From positions 1 through 7,489 of the forward strand of contig CADBTX010000124.1 in the NCBI GenBank assembly GCA_902797705.1: 7,489 nt of DNA. The letters are read 5' to 3'. The translations under genes and the position numbers were made by a program. Of the stretch, positions 6,801-7,489 are shown in pieces. Position 1 is the first letter of the stretch, and each line of letters starts with the position of its first letter. Origin of the DNA: an uncultured Lachnospiraceae bacterium (GTDB taxonomy: Bacteria > Bacillota > Clostridia > Lachnospirales > Lachnospiraceae). Under the pieces are notes generated by a model. It was not told the origin of the DNA and searched no databases. It saw nothing but the letters and a program-made list of their open reading frames with translations.

Positions 6801-7489
6801 ATTTCCGCTTCCAGGGATAGGGAATGTACCTGTCCTCATAGAGGCTTATGGCGTATCTGTCTGTCATGGAGGAAATATAGTCGCAGACAATGATCTCCTT
6901 ATCTTCTCCCCTTTCGGCAATAAGGGTGTAGTACTCTTCAGGCATTTCCTCCGGATTCCTGTTAAACCTTTCGTAAAGCGTCTCCACCAGACCCTCTGCC
7001 TTTCCCTCCTGGCTTTTAGCGGTCTTATTGGTGTAGACGGTTTCAAACATCCATTCCCTTAGATCCAGAAGGGCGCCATACATCTTCTCACTCATCCTGA
7101 TATCGCCGGTACCATAGCTTTCACTTATGATATCCGTAACAAAGCTCTCCAGCCGCTCCGAAAGGGTGTTGCCTGCCACTTCCGCTATAGGCCCCGGCAC
7201 TCTTTCATCCGGCAGTATACCGGCTCTCACCGCATCGTCGAGGTCGTGATGCATATAGGCTATCTTGTCCGAAAGCCTTACGACCTGTCCTTCCAGTGTC
7301 TTCGGCTTTCCTTCCATACCGTGATTCCTGATGCCGTCCAACACCTCTTTTGTGAGATTGAGACCTCTGCCGTCACGCTCTATGAACTTCACCACTCTCA
7401 CGGACTGCTCCGCATGCTTAAAGCCATGAGAGCACACCCGGTTCAATGCCCTTTCCCCTGCGTGTCCGAAAGGTGTATGCCCGAGATCG
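6799..7489 (-). CDS. dgt: Deoxyguanosinetriphosphate triphosphohydrolase-like HD protein, C-terminal 229 residues, cut by the right window edge
   Basis: Members of this HD-superfamily clade hydrolyse dGTP or other dNTPs to the deoxynucleoside and triphosphate, lowering dNTP pools. The frame is open to the right edge and the first visible residues are DLGHTPFGHAGE, the conserved HD-box region whose His would lie just outside. It continues with GFKHAEQSVRVV at about 22-33, and SDKIAYMHHDLDDAVRAG at about 73-90, where the Asp of SDKIAY is the expected last metal ligand. CDYISSMTDRYAI lies near the C-terminus. A TTG at 7446 is not a credible start, because the conserved HD motif lies upstream of it in the same frame. 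The visible part suits the short, roughly 330-340 residue dGTPase-like proteins of Firmicutes, often next to dnaG. The dNTP specificity and oligomer state cannot be judged from this fragment. Confidence 0.93.
   Translation of the reverse strand, partial: DLGHTPFGHAGERALNRVCSHGFKHAEQSVRVVKFIERDGRGLNLTKEVLDGIRNHGMEGKPKTLEGQVVRLSDKIAYMHHDLDDAVRAGILPDERVPGPIAEVAGNTLSERLESFVTDIISESYGTGDIRMSEKMYGALLDLREWMFETVYTNKTAKSQEGKAEGLVETLYERFNRNPEEMPEEYYTLIAERGEDKEIIVCDYISSMTDRYAISLYEDRYIPYPWKRK

Noticed and set aside
7444..7446. TTG as the start of a complete 215-residue HD protein
   Set aside because: The same frame continues upstream with DLGHTPFGHAGERA, the conserved HD-box region, to the window edge. 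The gene is cut, not complete.
1..7489. Signs of a defence island, prophage, insertion sequence, CRISPR array or RNA gene
   Set aside because: All sequence except about 80 intergenic bases is taken up by conserved housekeeping genes. I saw no terminal inverted repeats, transposase motifs, spaced direct repeats or tRNA-like cloverleaf.

Overview
The window is an ordinary, very compact housekeeping segment of a bacterial chromosome, with every recognisable gene on the minus strand. Gene order, Firmicutes-type proteins and a base composition that looks close to half G+C suggest a member of the Clostridia, perhaps Lachnospiraceae-like. The family-level placement is inference only. The two end genes are cut by the window edges: a dGTPase-family HD hydrolase on the right (its start is missing) and glutaminyl-tRNA synthetase on the left (its C-terminal part is missing).

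Read in the direction of transcription, from right to left, the order is: dGTP triphosphohydrolase-like (dgt), DNA primase (dnaG), primary sigma factor (rpoD/sigA), tRNA adenine-22 N1-methyltransferase (trmK), a Nif3/YbgI-like dinuclear-metal protein, a TGS / ThrRS-like / uridine-kinase fusion protein, and glnS. The core dnaG-rpoD-trmK-Nif3 order is the well-known Firmicutes version of the macromolecular synthesis region, here bordered by a dNTPase and by two genes related to tRNA synthetases or nucleosides.

Spacing is tight throughout. Gaps are 8, 13, 38 and 22 bases, and two junctions overlap (1 base at rpoD/trmK, 4 bases at trmK/Nif3). No gap is large enough for an extra gene, and I saw no convincing promoter, intrinsic terminator, RNA gene, mobile element or CRISPR array. 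The simplest reading is one polycistronic unit with translational coupling at several junctions. The products combine replication initiation (primase), dNTP pool control (dGTPase), transcription initiation (sigma), tRNA modification (TrmK) and tRNA charging (GlnRS).

I found no evidence of a new defence, mobile or biosynthetic system. The points worth a second look are: a TrmK that ends after its Rossmann domain and has Phe where the DH-x-Tyr motif is expected; a kinase fusion whose ThrRS editing-like domain seems to have lost all four metal/editing ligands; and a GlnRS gene, which is found only sporadically in Gram-positive bacteria.
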